From NCBI GenBank assembly GCA_022747635.1, contig JAKTNV010000005.1, positions 88,588,469-88,652,468 on the forward strand: 64,000 bases of DNA. Reading direction: 5' to 3'. The notes below the pieces were generated by a model. That model had not been told where the DNA came from and searched no databases. It was given only the letters and a program-made list of their open reading frames with translations. A program made the translations under genes and the position numbers. Shown here piece after piece: positions 34,510-45,057 of this stretch (its first letter is position 1; each line of letters opens with the position of its first letter). Source of the stretch: Hetaerina americana. Lineage: Eukaryota; Arthropoda; Insecta; Odonata; Calopterygidae.

Positions 34510-35600
34510 ATAACTTTCAGAAGGTTAGATTGGAAAATACGTAATGTAAAAATAAAAGAAAAGATTGAGAGGACGGTAAATGAATGCTTTGGGTTTGATC
34601 GGTTTTGAATCAGAAAGGGGAGAGGCACGCGTGATTCAATTGGAGTAATGAGAGATCACTGGCAGAAAGAAATACAGAATAGAACTAGGGCGTATTCATA
34701 ATTTAAGTCTAAACATTGAACTTTTCCACGGAATTGATTGTGTGGAAAATGACGTTTTTTCGAATATAATAGATAGGCACAAGTTCCAAGAAGGGAAGCC
34801 TAAAAACCGTGTAGATTTAAGCATGTATTCGTTTTCCCTCTAGATTTCGAGAATGCATTACAAAAAATAAGTGTTGGCTGGATGAGTAGGTGACCTATTC
34901 CAAACTTCTACGTATCAAGACTGCTCAGGTGCATGTGGTGGATTTTGTGGGGGATTAGTCGGTGTTTGGAAAGGCCATACATTCTCCAACCCCCTTGCTT
35001 TCCATTGTATTATATCTGGGGAAACGGTAAAAAAGGCATGGTAAGAGCTGGATATATGAACGAAAGTAGGTTGGAAATTCATAAAATAAATAATATTTGT
35101 GGATGATCAAGCTTTAGTCAGCCAATAAGCTGTGCTCGTTTCTGTGCGTATTTTAATACCAGACAAATTAGTATGAGATGAGAGTCAAAGGAAACAAAAT
35201 AAAGGTAATCAGGTTTTCGAGTAGAAGGAACGTTAAACTAAGCGTTAGAGGGCAAAAACTAGAGCATGTAATAAAGTGTACCTACCTCGGGAGAGTTTTG
35301 AACCAAGATGGTAAAAGTAGTAGGTCTATGATAATTACGCTAGACAAAGAAGTTTTTTCCCAGCTGATGACAGAGGCGTTGAGTAAAGGTGTTAAAAATG
35401 ATCAGTGAGCATTTTGATTAAAAGTGTAATTTTTTACGGAGCGGAAACTTTTGAGGCAATATGTTAGGTGTAGGTTGAAGGGTTTTGAAATTTGGGTATG
35501 GTGAAGGGTAGAAAATGTAAAATAGACGTAGAGCATAGCAAAGTACTGAGCATGATGGGGGAGGGAGAGAGGGATCTAGCGAGAAATTTGACCGGAGGCA
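34510..35600 (+). mobile_element. LINE-B copy, decayed RT
   Basis: Plus-strand landmarks in order: RRLDWKIRNVKIKEKIERTV (34,520-34,580), a GF...RKGRGTRDSIGVMRDHW block (34,590-34,665), a DFENALQK remnant near 34,845-34,870 (compare DFEKAFDRV), VDDQALVSQ near 35,100-35,125 (catalytic DD with the DDQ signature of this family), KGNKIKVIRFSSRRNVKLSV (35,187-35,245), then KLEHVIKCTYLGRVLNQDGK (35,256-35,315; the YLG block). Many stops and frame changes. The same arrangement (KLEHV, TYLGSVVDQ) recurs at 61,265-61,320, tying the copies together. Confidence 0.85.
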
Positions 35601-35626
35601 TCAAAGGTGGATGCAAAGCAGTTTGA

Positions 35627-35768
35627 TTGGCGAAAGAATGTTGAAGGCAGTTATCATAAACATATATGTTTATTATAACGTATATGCACGTACATGACCT
35701 CATTTGCATCTGAGATATGCGTGACAAACATTTATTTGTGATAACTGTCTTCATCATTCTTTCGCCAA
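35627..35768. repeat. Foldback repeat, imperfect arms of about 45 bp
   Basis: TTGGCGAAAGAATGTTGAAG and GCAGTTATCATAAACA on the left are mirrored by TGTGATAACTGTCTTCATCA and TTCTTTCGCCAA on the right (about 35,722-35,768). Different sequence from the other foldbacks. It could be another miniature element. Confidence 0.65.
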
Positions 35769-38700
35769 TTTAACTTCTTTATTCAATTAAAATACGAGCC
35801 ATGCTCAAAAAGGTGTCCTTTGATTTTAACTTTATATCACGGCTTTCAACTCAGCGCCTTTAACGTGATAAATCGATGTGAGGGCTGGGTTTTAATTGAC
35901 TTATTTTAAGCATAAATACTAGTTACATGTTACTTAATTGCATGTGTTTGTTCAAATTTTATTTTAAAGCAAAGTAATTGATAATGTGTTGGAATAAAAC
36001 TCATTTTTAATTACTTCTGTTATGGTTTACGGGAAATTAGGCAATTACTACGGAACAACCTGGAAAGTTTAAGAATTATCTTTAAGGTATCAATTTGCAT
36101 TGAGAACCTTTTCCCACCGAATATTAAAAGTAAATGAAGCACAGGTATCATAAAAGAATACATGTATAAATAAACCGATTTTGTTGTAATTTGAAATCGT
36201 GACTTAACGAAAACACAACCTCTACTGCCGTATTATATTGTGTTGAAGTGTGGTTTACGGGAAAAAAGTATCCATACGGAAATACTAATTCTTCCTTGTT
36301 CATTTTTAACAGCTATCTCTGAAGGGTTTGCCCTATTCTTTTTAATTCGCGAAGCGATATTTGGGTCAGAGGATTCGAGTGGTAGCGGAAAATTGATCTT
36401 ATCACAGCAAAAGCCAGGTTACAGGCCTGTACAGGTATGCTGACCTTTTGATTTTATCGAGCATTCCGACAACGGGGCACGCTATCACAAAAACACCAGT
36501 ATTCCTCGTTGCGAGAATCTTGCCAAAGTACGATGTGGTCTGGAAATCCGTCGTTACTCGGCTACTTAATTCTGTGGTGAAATGTGTAGCCAGATAATTG
36601 GAGGCTTGCAAATGCTCCATCTCTTAAGCGGGGAATATGAGACCCGGCTTAAAACATGGTGAGACTCGTCGGAACCAAAGGATATCAAGATTCGCCCCGT
36701 TGATGAGAGTCCGGCGGGGCGAGAAGTGGGCCAGGGGATGTGGTGCAAAATGGAAATAGATGTTATCCCTAAGAGTAGGATTATGTCCATCAGATGGACC
36801 TTACCCAACTGCCACTAATGATCGTAACTTTTCGTTTGAGCAACAACATCGTTTAGCTTGGTGATACCGGCGCGTGTTCCTACCCTTCCGAACCACACTC
36901 TCGTTGCGAACCCTAAGTACAGTGTATGTAAAGCAAGGATGCTGTTAACAATCTTTCAATTTGGAAAGTTTTTGTGAAAGGCGTGGAAAGATGCCTTGTT
37001 AGAATTTGTCCCGTCTGCCCACCCATACGCTCGAATTTCGGTGCCCTTGTATCTAGATTCGAGAAACCGTGCTAGGAAGGTTAATGTATACTTCCCATGA
37101 CCTTCATTTTTATCTAATTGCGTCATTTTGAACTTCTACCATGGAAGTATGTGTGCGCGTCTCATTGGAAAGGGATAGATCCCGTGGTCTCTGCACGCAT
37201 TTTTTTCTATGGCAGAATGATGTAAATGCAGGTGTAGTCGTACCATAACAAATCCTCTTAAGACTCCACAGTGTGAAACAAAAACTGCAATGTCCTTCGA
37301 ATCAGGTCATATTGAGATTACAGAATATCCTGTTAATGATAGTGACGGCTAAATATATTATATTTTATCAAAAGATTTACTTGCTTCGTGAAAAAATAGG
37401 TCATCCTGTAGAATAAATGGGCGTTCATTTATATTTTTGTTCATATGTAGGAACGCATTCTAATGCCCCCGTGTGTAGATGCTAAATTGTCAATGGAAAA
37501 TGATGCCTTGCCTTGAATGGAATATGCGTAGTCTTACGATGAATTCACAAATGAATGGCCATAGGTTGTGGTAAATTAAAAAAATGTCGCGAATGTCTAC
37601 ACTTCTATTGTTTAGTCCACCATTATGAAGGCACCGAATGCCATCAACAAGTTGAGCGGTGTCATAGATGTGCTTAGGGGTGTAGGGTGTTCAGGGTTTT
37701 TGGTTGGAGTGGGTTTGTGGGTAGGAGAGGAAGCGAGGAGTGAGGGTAAGGTGGGAAAACGACGAAGCGGTGTCACCGACCGTTAACTCGACGGAGTAAA
37801 TGGGAAGGCGATGTCAAACACGTTGGAGGCCATTTCCCCACGGGAGGAGGGTAGTGGCCGTCAATTGAGGAGGGCGGGAAGAGAACGTGTGAACAGTGCG
37901 AATTATAACTTCTGCATTAAAGAGTAAAACTCAGAGGCTCTTGGGCCTCGCAAATCCTTTGGCAGGCTGGAACTTGTCACATTAATATTTGTAATGTATT
38001 AATACGTCTGCGTAATACAATTGTTCTGCATTATTACGCCCCTCATTGTATTCTCGACGCATGAAAGTGGTAGGGGTTGCCAGTATGAGATGCTCTAATG
38101 GTTAATGTCATTTCCATCCCTAAGCCAAACTGCCAGAAAGCAACTAAACGGCAACATGACTTCTGCGCTCAGCCATATCTTCAATACTTCTGATTTCCGG
38201 GCCACATCCACTGGATCCGAATAGTGATTCAAATACATATTTGTGCGAATGCGTGAATATCAGTAAATATTTGCCTATAAATTCTGCTGTTGTACTTCTG
38301 ATTTTCTGAAGGATATAGTCAATGTGATTTTACTCTCTTTAATATTTCATCATTAAATTTAATTATGAATGTTGACAGTACGCTTTACAGCGCGCCCATT
38401 AGATTGGTATCAACCATTATTTTGTAGGAATTGAACATACTATATTCTGTAGTTTTCTAATCTAAATTTGTGACCGAAGAGCCCGTTTTCTTCCGGGTGG
38501 ATAACAACTCATAAGCGTGAAAACATCAGTTATTGGCCCCCATAGTGCACGTGAAAATGTGATTTTTGTATGACCAGTACAATAATACATGTAATTAAAT
38601 AATTGCTTTCAACTATCCCGGTCAGTTTTTAACAACTACGAGACTCAATGCCCCTTGTATAATACATTTTGGGAATAGCACGGTCCAAGTAGGTCGAATA

Positions 38701-39776
38701 ATTTTATACCACGGACGGGATTCTCTAAATACCTGATTTTAAGTTAGTGCACATAATTATTGAAATTAATTTTTATTTAATGCCAAATGAACAGATAACA
38801 TAAAATTTTACCACACCGCTGACAAAATAGATACCATTACACCGTGTGAAGCCCAAATAATTATCTATAGTTTAGTTCTTCATTTGCCTCAGAGTTTTTA
38901 GATATTCGGAAAACGTAAAAAGCCTCAAATATGTGAATGGTTGCTGCTTTTTAATTTTCATTTGGCGTGTTCTCCTATTCGTGGTTAAACAATAATTAAT
39001 CGTGCGAGTCGATGAAACTATCATGACCAAATAACATGGAATGCTTTATCTTGTTATTGATCAGATGTAGGTATGTTTTGAATTTTTTGAGTGGGCTTTC
39101 CCTCGAGCTCGTATGAAATGTGAAATTAGTCGTCGGCTAGGGGTATGGCGTGTGTTGGGCTTTGGGATCTATCCATCCAAGAGGTAGGCTTCGAGTGAAC
39201 GAGTCTGTAGGTACGTGCGTAAGTATGCAGTGTTAGCAGGCGAACGTTGTTCCCTCATTGCCCCGCCTCAAGTAGCAGCGGTCGCCTCTGTGGGAGAAGT
39301 CTCAAGAGACAGTCGCAGGTGCCGCTTTCACTCCACACCACGCCCTCTTCCGAAAGGTAAACAAAGTCGGCGTCGAAGGAGAGAGCGGGAGACGCTCGAG
39401 TGGCGGGAGAGGAGGCGGGGGCATCGCATCACCTTTCTCCCACCCCCACCCCCTCTCGGTGCTTAGCCCATCCTCCAAATTATGAGAAAACGCGCTCGGG
39501 AATGGTGGTGCAAGTGCAGGTGTAATTTTTTTTACTCTCATGACCATCCACTTTCATTTTGCAGGAAGTGCCCGACTTCGCGTTCGGGTCCTTAATGCGT
39601 GCGTGCTTCACCCCAGGCGCCGCTCGTTTTCCTTTCATTCGCTCGGTAGCCTTTTGGGTAATTTATCAGTCTTTTACTGAGATTTTATTCTTTTACTGCG
39701 TTTTTTCTCTTGCTCATCTACATGTTATAATCAGATTTTCGAGTCTCTTGGTTCTTGGTTTCTTGTCTATGCTCTG

Positions 39777-39777
<1 letters not shown>
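35769..39777. other. Unannotated interval, AT-rich
   Basis: No recognised transposon or gene. A short GC-rich, purine-rich block at about 39,240-39,470 gives overlapping ORFs in both strands. ORFs at 36,240-36,443 and 36,808-36,566 have no motif. Largest quiet stretch of the window. Confidence 0.5.

Positions 39778-39846
<69 letters not shown>
39778..39846. repeat. (TA)n microsatellite, left of SINE-B
   Basis: Nearly pure TA tract of about 34 units, ending in ATATATGTATATATACAGGG where SINE-B begins. Confidence 0.95.
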
Positions 39847-39856
<10 letters not shown>

Positions 39857-39857
<1 letters not shown>

Positions 39858-40095
39858 GGGGGTAGTGCCTTGGACTACTGACGGGAGGGTCCCAGGCTCG
39901 ATTCCCGGGCAAGGCACTCCGGGCACCTGCAGCTCCAGCTATGTGATTTTTCGGGTACCAGGTCTTCCTGGGAAACCATAACCGGCACAGGGAAAGGAAC
40001 TGGCCCTACCCTGATGTGTGAATTTTCACACGCCGTATAGGGATTAGTACTGGGTGATCTTTACCATCACCTACCAAACCGACCTTCGGGTTGAT
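39857..40095 (+). mobile_element. SINE-B copy with tRNA-like head
   Basis: The head has GGGGGTAGTGCCTTGGACTA (A-box region), then a B box GGCTCGATTCC at about 39,895, closing with GGGCAAGGCA. The body contains TGATTTTTCGGG, CACAGGGAAAGGAACTGGCC, TACCCTGATGTGTGAATTTT, CACACGCCGT and CCATCACCTACCAAA. The entire body recurs in reverse orientation at 62,085-62,342, which defines it as a repeat family. It is flanked on both sides by (TA)n tracts. tRNA-derived heads mark pol III-transcribed SINEs. Confidence 0.85.
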
Positions 40096-40107
40096 TACTG
40101 TGTTTAT

Positions 40108-40111
<4 letters not shown>

Positions 40112-40185
<74 letters not shown>
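40112..40185. repeat. (TA)n microsatellite, right of SINE-B
   Basis: Pure TA tract of about 37 units. It continues into degenerate GTATATATATG and a (TG)n run at about 40,233-40,252. Tyr-Ile ORFs here are artefacts. Confidence 0.95.
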
Positions 40186-40186
<1 letters not shown>

Positions 40187-40284
40187 ATATACAAATACAT
40201 ATGCGTGTATATATATGTATACACACATATATGTGTGTGTGTGTGTGTGTGTATACACAACCATTCATGTTCAAGCGTTTCCTT

Positions 40285-40375
40285 GATGGCTGAAGAGGCA
40301 AGAGCATCTAGCATCAGGCAAGTTCCGATCCAAGGTTCAAATCCCGGTCAAGCAAACTTTTTTACGCTTGTGATC
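40285..40375 (+). mobile_element. tRNA-like SINE fragment, possibly a third family
   Basis: GATGGCTGAAGAGGCAAGAG resembles an A box region and AGGTTCAAATCCCGGTCAAG contains a consensus-like B box about 55 nt downstream. It is followed by CAAACTTTTTTACGCTTGTG, echoing the GATTTTTACACTCTG segment after the tRNA-like part of SINE-A. The head differs from both SINE-A and SINE-B, and the T-arm stem pairs imperfectly. Confidence 0.5.
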
Positions 40376-40549
40376 TACTCGATTCCGCCTTCCGCACTAT
40401 TCCTGAATTTGTTTTTTTGTATGTGCTCCTATTTCTTTCCCTTATTCTATATCCATGTGAATGAACACGTGTTCCCCATTTGGCGGGTTTTCCGTCTTTG
40501 AATGTGCACATATATACATAAGAAGTTTTGTTTCACGCTTTTCGCTATT

Positions 40550-40700
40550 TCGGACATCGCTTAGTCAAAGCTTTTCCATTTTCTCGTCAATTTCCATCAC
40601 TCTTTTTTCATATTCTGTCTCACTTGTGTTGGTCATTTTTCTCATGTGACCACACCAACTCAACCTACACGAAACAACCTCCATTCCCGCATTAAACTGA
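40550..40700 (-). mobile_element. Possible LINE-B C-terminal fragment
   Basis: The minus strand reads LSWCGHMRKMTNTSETEYEK and then RVMEIDEKM, comparable to the RWxGHxxRM...RRVxE block that follows the RT in LINE-B-like elements. Single short match, hence low confidence. Confidence 0.35.
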
Positions 40701-42689
40701 AATATCCTTCTGAGCGCCCTGCAACTTTAGGAGATCAGGTGCTTGGGGGAAGCTGGTCGTTCCGCTCCAATGGTTATTATTAAAATCAATTTCAATTCAA
40801 TTGAACAATTGTATGGTAATCTCATTGCGATCCAAATTTAAATAAATATTGGGATATCCAACTGCTTTATTTTCAAGTATACGAATAGGCGCGTGACGAC
40901 TTCGTTTTCAACTTAGTAAATGCAGCATTAAGAAGCGTGTCGGATATAATATCCTCCTTTGTGTTTCCCGTTTTACCATAAGGAGGCAGCTCTATAGTTC
41001 TAGTTTTCAATCAGCTGATTTTTCGCCCGAGAGCTTGGGCTGGACGTGCTTGGCCTCACACACACACGCTCGCACCTTTGGGGCCGGGTTGGGGAGGAGG
41101 GAGGGGGTGGGGCGGAAGCCCTGTTGTATCTGTTTCATCCGTCAAATATTGTCAGATATGAATGGGATAAGCACTCCAGACGGATGGCTCTGAGGACTGC
41201 GTATCCCCACACCGCCAAGCAAGCCTCGCAAGGCAAGGCCCTTGCCCGAGGCTCTGTCGAGGTTGTCGCGCCGGGCAGATAGATGACCCCCCGAATCAGG
41301 TCGGGTGTCCGTGGCGAGTGGGATACCAGTCGCTCACGTGACTGACTCACCTGCGTATAGCCCGGCGCCGCCTCAGCTCCACGTGTAACCTCCTTGTCTG
41401 TCCACCCGGGTCCGACGGACGAGGCGAGACGTCCTCTTACGCCGCCTCCTCTGGCCGCGGGGGGCGTACACGTCCACGGTGCGCCCCACAGAAGAAGAGT
41501 AGCCTTCTTCCCCGTGCACTCCACACTCACTCTCTCCCTCTCTCACCCGCCGAACACGAGAGCTAACTCCCTTTCTCCGCAAGGGCTTCCTTCCCTCTTC
41601 TTCTCTTTGCCCGACTCAGCACGCGACTGACTTGTCTCAGCCGCCGAGAGCCACTCTCCCCCCCACCTGAGCCTCCCCCGACGCCGCTCTTACCGAAAGT
41701 AGGCTACAGGGGCCCGAAGGGGGGTTTCTTGGAGGTCTGAAGTTTCTCCCCCCCCGCCCCGCTCCCCGGCGACCCAACCCCCTTCCCCGCCACCCCTTCC
41801 CGGGATCTCATCTTCCGGCCGACACCCCCTTTCCCTTTCTACCCGCTCTCCCCTCCCAACCCCTTTCCACTCTCCCTTTCACCCGCCGCCTCCCTTTCCG
41901 CCCACTCCGCTTTAATGGTCTTGGGGATTTGAGGGCGGGGGTTGGGATGGCTGCGGGTCCTCCCCGAGGTATTTGGATTCCTCCCGACGACCTTATGGGG
42001 TGGTCCCGATTCCTCCCTCCTCCCCCCATCTGTTTCCTCTTCCCTTCGAGCCGCTGCCCCCGCTGGGGTTTTCGACACGATCCTCCCTCTCCGTTTTCTT
42101 CGGTGTGACCATGTAGCCGCCAAGTGGTTGAAAATTTGAGCCACGCCAACTTTCTTCGAGGAACGACCGGCGGGAGAGGCGAGATGGTATTCATTTATTA
42201 CTTTCAGTATTAGTGTACAGGGTTATGGTAGAGTTTCGTAGGTCGGAGGCAATACTCACTGCTCTACTCATTGGTCTGAAACATGAAATAAATATTCCTA
42301 TTCCCAATACTGCATATTACTATAACCTGAACTTTAGCTCTGCATACATTCTACTTGCTTTAATTCGCATGAACTTCACATCCTTACCGTAACCCCTCTG
42401 CATCTCGTGCTAGGACCATAGATAAATAAACTTGTATACCTTTCACCTTTGGGAACAATAAATTGTATATATAATAAGTATTAATACACAATTATTATTT
42501 ACTGAATTATATATAATGAGGAACGATGGTCTCATCAAAGCGGTGGGGTAAAATTATTTAATTTTATTTGACTTTCGTGTGGACCAAGCGACGTGGTCTT
42601 AGAATATACTAATGGGAAATTCCAAACAAATTCGGGATCATTGATCGTAACAGTTTAGGGTGTAGCTTTGTGGAATTCCTTCATTATGA
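40701..42689. other. Unannotated GC- to CT-rich interval
   Basis: About 41,040-42,150 is GC-rich, includes CpGs, and is strongly pyrimidine-rich on the plus strand (about 41,500-42,080). Overlapping Pro/Ser- and Arg/Gly-rich ORFs occur on both strands (41,530-41,135; 42,194-41,808; 41,394-41,630). This could be a promoter-proximal CpG-rich segment, but no TATA, initiator or coding exon can be defended. The remainder is AT-rich. Confidence 0.5.
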
Positions 42690-42850
42690 GGGTATAAAGA
42701 AATTGACACTTCCACAATAAAGATTAAATGTTTCACGACCATGGTTTCTATGCTGCGCATCATCGTCATCACCTGGAGATGATGCGCAGCTTCGAAACCA
42801 TGGCCGTAGAACATTAAAAGTGTGTGGAAGTGTAAAGTTTCTTTTTACCC
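42690..42850. repeat. Foldback insertion, Penelope-tail-like
   Basis: Imperfect inverted arms of about 75 nt: GGTATAAAGAAATTGACACT to GCGCATCATC, mirrored by GATGATGCGCAGCTTCGAAA to GTGTAAAGTTTCTTTTTACC. The inner part shows TGATG...GAAACC and the outer part TGTGGAAGTGTAAAGTTTC, comparable with TGTGGAATTACAAAGTTAC of the 28.9-kb copy. Confidence 0.65.
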
Positions 42851-42899
42851 TTTTCTTTAATCATTTTCAGACTCCACGAAGAGTGGCTTTGTTGTATTC

Positions 42900-43020
42900 A
42901 TCTCTGTCTACATAATACTCCTCAAGCCACCGCAAGGGCGCAGAGCGGGGGTTGTTAGTTCACCACCCGTAAAAGAGAACAGAACCAAATGCAAAACCAG
43001 ACACATTCATGCCAATCTAC
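42900..43020 (-). mobile_element. LINE-A 3' UTR fragment
   Basis: TCTGTCTACATAATACTCCT, CAAGCCACCGCAAGGGCG and GTTCACCACCCGTAAAAGAG are the antisense of the LINE-A tail and hairpin. It is diverged and lacks coding sequence. Confidence 0.8.
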
Positions 43021-43599
43021 GCCAACAGATGCGTAAGCCTAGATTTGTATATAAAGAATCGGAAAAATAGATTTATTTCGGATATTGCTCCAGTGTCTTT
43101 AATTTCTTCAAAGAACATGCATACATATTCAGAGGAAGGAAAGAAGGAATGAGCAACGGACGCTGGCTCCCGTGATCTCTTGGACGCGCGTTTGTTTCAC
43201 CTTACATCGCAGGATATTCCTTGGTATTTACAGGGGGAACCTGTATTTATCTTCCGCTGTGTTTCCCCTTCCTTGCTCTATCGTCCGCTGATCATACCAC
43301 ACTAGAAGAAGAGGCAAATTATTCAGATTAAACCATTTCTCTTGGACACGAGGTTCGCCGCATCACACTGCATCCAAAGAGTCAAGGACCTTCCTCGGTT
43401 AGGCTTCGCCATACCTCCCACGGAAGTTTAAAAGCCCTCCGAGAAGAGGTATTAGGAGAGAAAATGTTTTTGCCGCAGCGTCATTGCTATGGCAATTCCA
43501 GTTTTTCCCAGTGTTCACTGTCCCTTTTCAATTGTTTCAATCCCATAGTGAGAGTTTTCGAGAGAATAAAACAGCGAAGAATTTTCACCCGGAAGGAAG
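43021..43599. other. Spacer
   Basis: No supported feature. The plus-strand ORF at 43,484-43,696 has no domain. Confidence 0.45.
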
Positions 43600-43887
43600 C
43601 TACTCGTCGCCTTCGGGATCTAATTGTGTAAGTACGTGTGTGCATTGCGGCAGAGTACACGAAATGAGAGCGTGCGCCCGCTTCGGGCGGCAGTAATTGA
43701 TTCCCACAACGATTCGACTGGCTGTCACGAATGGGGTGTGCCAGCTGCGATTCTTTTCCAGGCTCGTTCTCATTAAGACGTAAATGAGAGGAGTCGTTAG
43801 GATTGTGAAAATGTTCACAGCTATGACTTCGGCTGTGCGGTCAGGGAAGAGGAGAGGGACCCAGCAGGGAGGAGGTGGGCTCCTCAT
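43600..43887 (-). other. Weak candidate coding exon with one hydrophobic segment
   Basis: The minus-strand ORF (95 codons) contains AEVIAVNIFTILTTPLIYVL, then MRTSLEKNRSW: a roughly 20-residue hydrophobic stretch ending in TPLIY and followed by basic residues. This is superficially like the seventh membrane helix of a G-protein-coupled receptor (usually NPxxY). A pyrimidine-rich run ending in CAG (CTCTTCCCTGACCGCACAG, about 43,832-43,850) just upstream could serve as a splice acceptor. The downstream part is Cys/His/Arg-rich with no receptor tail features. No second exon was found. I treat it as unproven. Confidence 0.2.
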
Positions 43888-44689
43888 TCCATAATTGATC
43901 CCGGTTTTCTGGAGCGTTAAGTAGAGATCATTAATATCTGGGCTGGACGACTCCCTGTATCACACGAATAATTATAACTTTTCATTTGCGATTTCAAATA
44001 CGAATCAAGTCCCCGAACGAAAGTACTTTAAAAACATGTCATTGATAATATAATGACTATGTTCATCGACGGTTGTAAATGTAATAATTGAAGAAATGTG
44101 AGTGGTAAGATATACAAAAGGGCTGCATGGAAAGGAATGCGTCAAGGGAATGCGAATGTGGGGAATTGCGAAGAGATAATGGGGTTAGGAAGAAGAGAGC
44201 TGCAGCTATAAAAACTTGCATTTGATAACCACCGTTTGTGATGAGCGCATCTGTCTTAATCGATTAAATTCGCCAAAGACAACCATATATGTATGACTTG
44301 CGTATTCGCATATTGATATAACACGTGACACTTTTTATAGAATCCAGTTTCCGCTCCGAAAAGTGAAAAGGAAGTTGCGTAAAACGTTTGCGGAAATCGA
44401 ACCGGTGTTGAAGTTCATGTTTCCTGGCTGTAGCTTTCGTCTCTGCAGTGTTGCCTTTTCCTCGCCATCCCCTTTCACCAGCAATTAAAGAGGGCTGGGC
44501 CCGTTGGTGCACTGCACGTCTTTTCAACAGATTTAAAAAAATCATGAATCTGAAACTTGGTTTGAGCACAGGATTCTTGTCTCCTTTTACGGCTATCCAA
44601 TATTTTAATGTCAGATAATAGCTTATACGAAGTGAGAATAAATAAGTATACATCTATATTTTTACAAATATCTTCAAAAAATGACGCTC
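43888..44689. other. Spacer
   Basis: The ORF at 44,653-44,264 (minus, 129 codons) has no recognisable domain. Nothing else seen. Confidence 0.45.
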
Positions 44690-44840
44690 TTTAACGACGA
44701 CACATGTATAAAAACTTTGATTGGATCATTTAAATACAGAAACACTGGGGAAAGGACACTCACATATTTAGTTTTGACGTTTCGACGAGACGGTCTTCAT
44801 CATCATTTATATCTTCCTTCGGCGCTATCAGATCTTATAT
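44690..44840 (-). repeat. Penelope-tail-like half element
   Basis: The minus strand reads ATGATGAAGACCGTCTCGTC then GAAACGTC, i.e. TGATGA, a stem (GAC/GTC) and GAAAC. The position normally occupied by C in the hammerhead core is A, so a ribozyme would be defective. No inverse partner arm is present. It abuts a long microsatellite. Confidence 0.45.
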
Positions 44841-44905
44841 ATATACACATATGTATGTGTTTGTGTGTATATATATATGTGCGTGTGTGTATATATATGT
44901 ATATG

Positions 44906-44954
<49 letters not shown>

Positions 44955-44973
44955 TATACCTGTGTGTGTGTAT

Positions 44974-45055
<82 letters not shown>
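44840..45055. repeat. Compound (TA)n/(TG)n/(GTATAT)n microsatellite
   Basis: Interrupted tract of TATATG, GTATATGTATAT and pure TA, ending in about 30 TA units. All ORFs over it are low-complexity Tyr/Ile artefacts. Confidence 0.95.
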
Positions 45056-45057
<2 letters not shown>

